NCBI RefSeq assembly: GCF_031085175.1
Contig: NZ_JAVHUY010000039.1
Location: 35,180 to 99,179 of the forward strand
Reading direction: 5' to 3'
Source of the DNA: Phytohabitans maris
GTDB lineage: Bacteria; Actinomycetota; Actinomycetes; Mycobacteriales; Micromonosporaceae
Length of the DNA stretch: 64,000 nucleotides
A model generated the notes under the pieces. The model did no database searches and was not told the DNA's origin. It was given only the letters and a program-made list of their open reading frames with translations. Positions 64,000 through 64,000 of the stretch are shown in pieces (the first letter of the stretch is position 1; each line of letters opens with the position of its first letter). The position numbers and the translations under genes are program-made.

Positions 64000-64000
64000 T

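Overview
The window is high-GC, with many GTG and some TTG starts, very little intergenic DNA and families typical of filamentous actinomycetes: XRE, PucR and ECF regulators, CBM2-tagged secreted enzymes, EcsC, PAC2 and UBP zinc-finger proteins. The best guess is a soil- or plant-associated member of the Micromonosporaceae (Micromonospora/Actinoplanes/Phytohabitans type). This rests on gene content only. No rRNA, tRNA or CRISPR array was found.

Layout. (1) 1-3.2 kb: the C-terminal part of a secreted M14-like carboxypeptidase, then a WxL-like/DUF916-like surface-protein pair. (2) 3.2-8.3 kb, minus strand: DUF3516-type helicase, TrmB/LuxR-like regulator, tRNA methyltransferase trmB and an unknown gene. 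(3) 8.4-13.1 kb: SGNH esterase-CBM2, a surface protein with its class F sortase, a PQQ-type sugar dehydrogenase-CBM2 and a ROK kinase. (4) 13.1-24.2 kb: housekeeping genes (PAC2, adenosine deaminase, lysozyme-like protein, EcsC, SGNH lipoprotein, CPA1 antiporter, flavin monooxygenase, epimerase, Nramp-like transporter, CPCC protein). (5) 24.3-27.3 kb: a large GH9 cellulase behind an exact CebR-type operator. (6) 27.5-29.1 kb: PP2C phosphatase and a membrane protein. (7) 30.0-35.9 kb: a treX-treY-treZ operon whose treZ product has lost catalytic residues. (8) 36-41.4 kb: two frameshifted genes (SDR, DUF222-HNH), a DUF1905 protein, and an epoxide hydrolase divergent from mocA-like/xdhC-like cofactor genes. 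(9) 42.3-59.6 kb: a purine-degradation supercluster: PucR regulator, uraD, uraH, urate oxidase, split xanthine dehydrogenase with 8-oxoguanine deaminase inserted, a bis-heme ferric-reductase-like membrane protein with a NuoF-like flavoprotein/ferredoxin, a DUF6986-like aldolase, allantoinase, allantoicase, an unknown gene and manD. (10) 59.7-64 kb: a leaderless membrane protein/XRE pair, a gene-free stretch, a single protein joining an ECF sigma factor, a zinc-binding anti-sigma-like motif, a membrane helix and an extracellular GH128-like domain, and an IS5-family element directly upstream of it.

How the genes work together. The purine supercluster can convert purine bases to urate (XDH, 8-oxoguanine deaminase), urate to allantoin (uox, UraH, UraD), and allantoin to ureidoglycolate plus urea (AllB, allantoicase). 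The mocA-like and xdhC-like genes probably mature the molybdenum cofactor of XDH. No recognisable ureidoglycolate lyase is present. Several secreted enzymes (GH9, CBM2-esterase, CBM2-dehydrogenase, GH128 sensor) point to growth on plant or fungal polysaccharides.

Three gene-free stretches (29.1-30.0, 41.4-42.3, 60.3-61.1 kb) are built from dispersed short palindromes. Family B is 48 bp (four copies). Families C, D and E and a paired palindrome also occur there. A separate 50-bp family A (three copies) lies just past gene ends. The leading novel candidates are the sigma-GH128 fusion, the redox module inside the purine locus, the degenerate TreZ and these repeat families.
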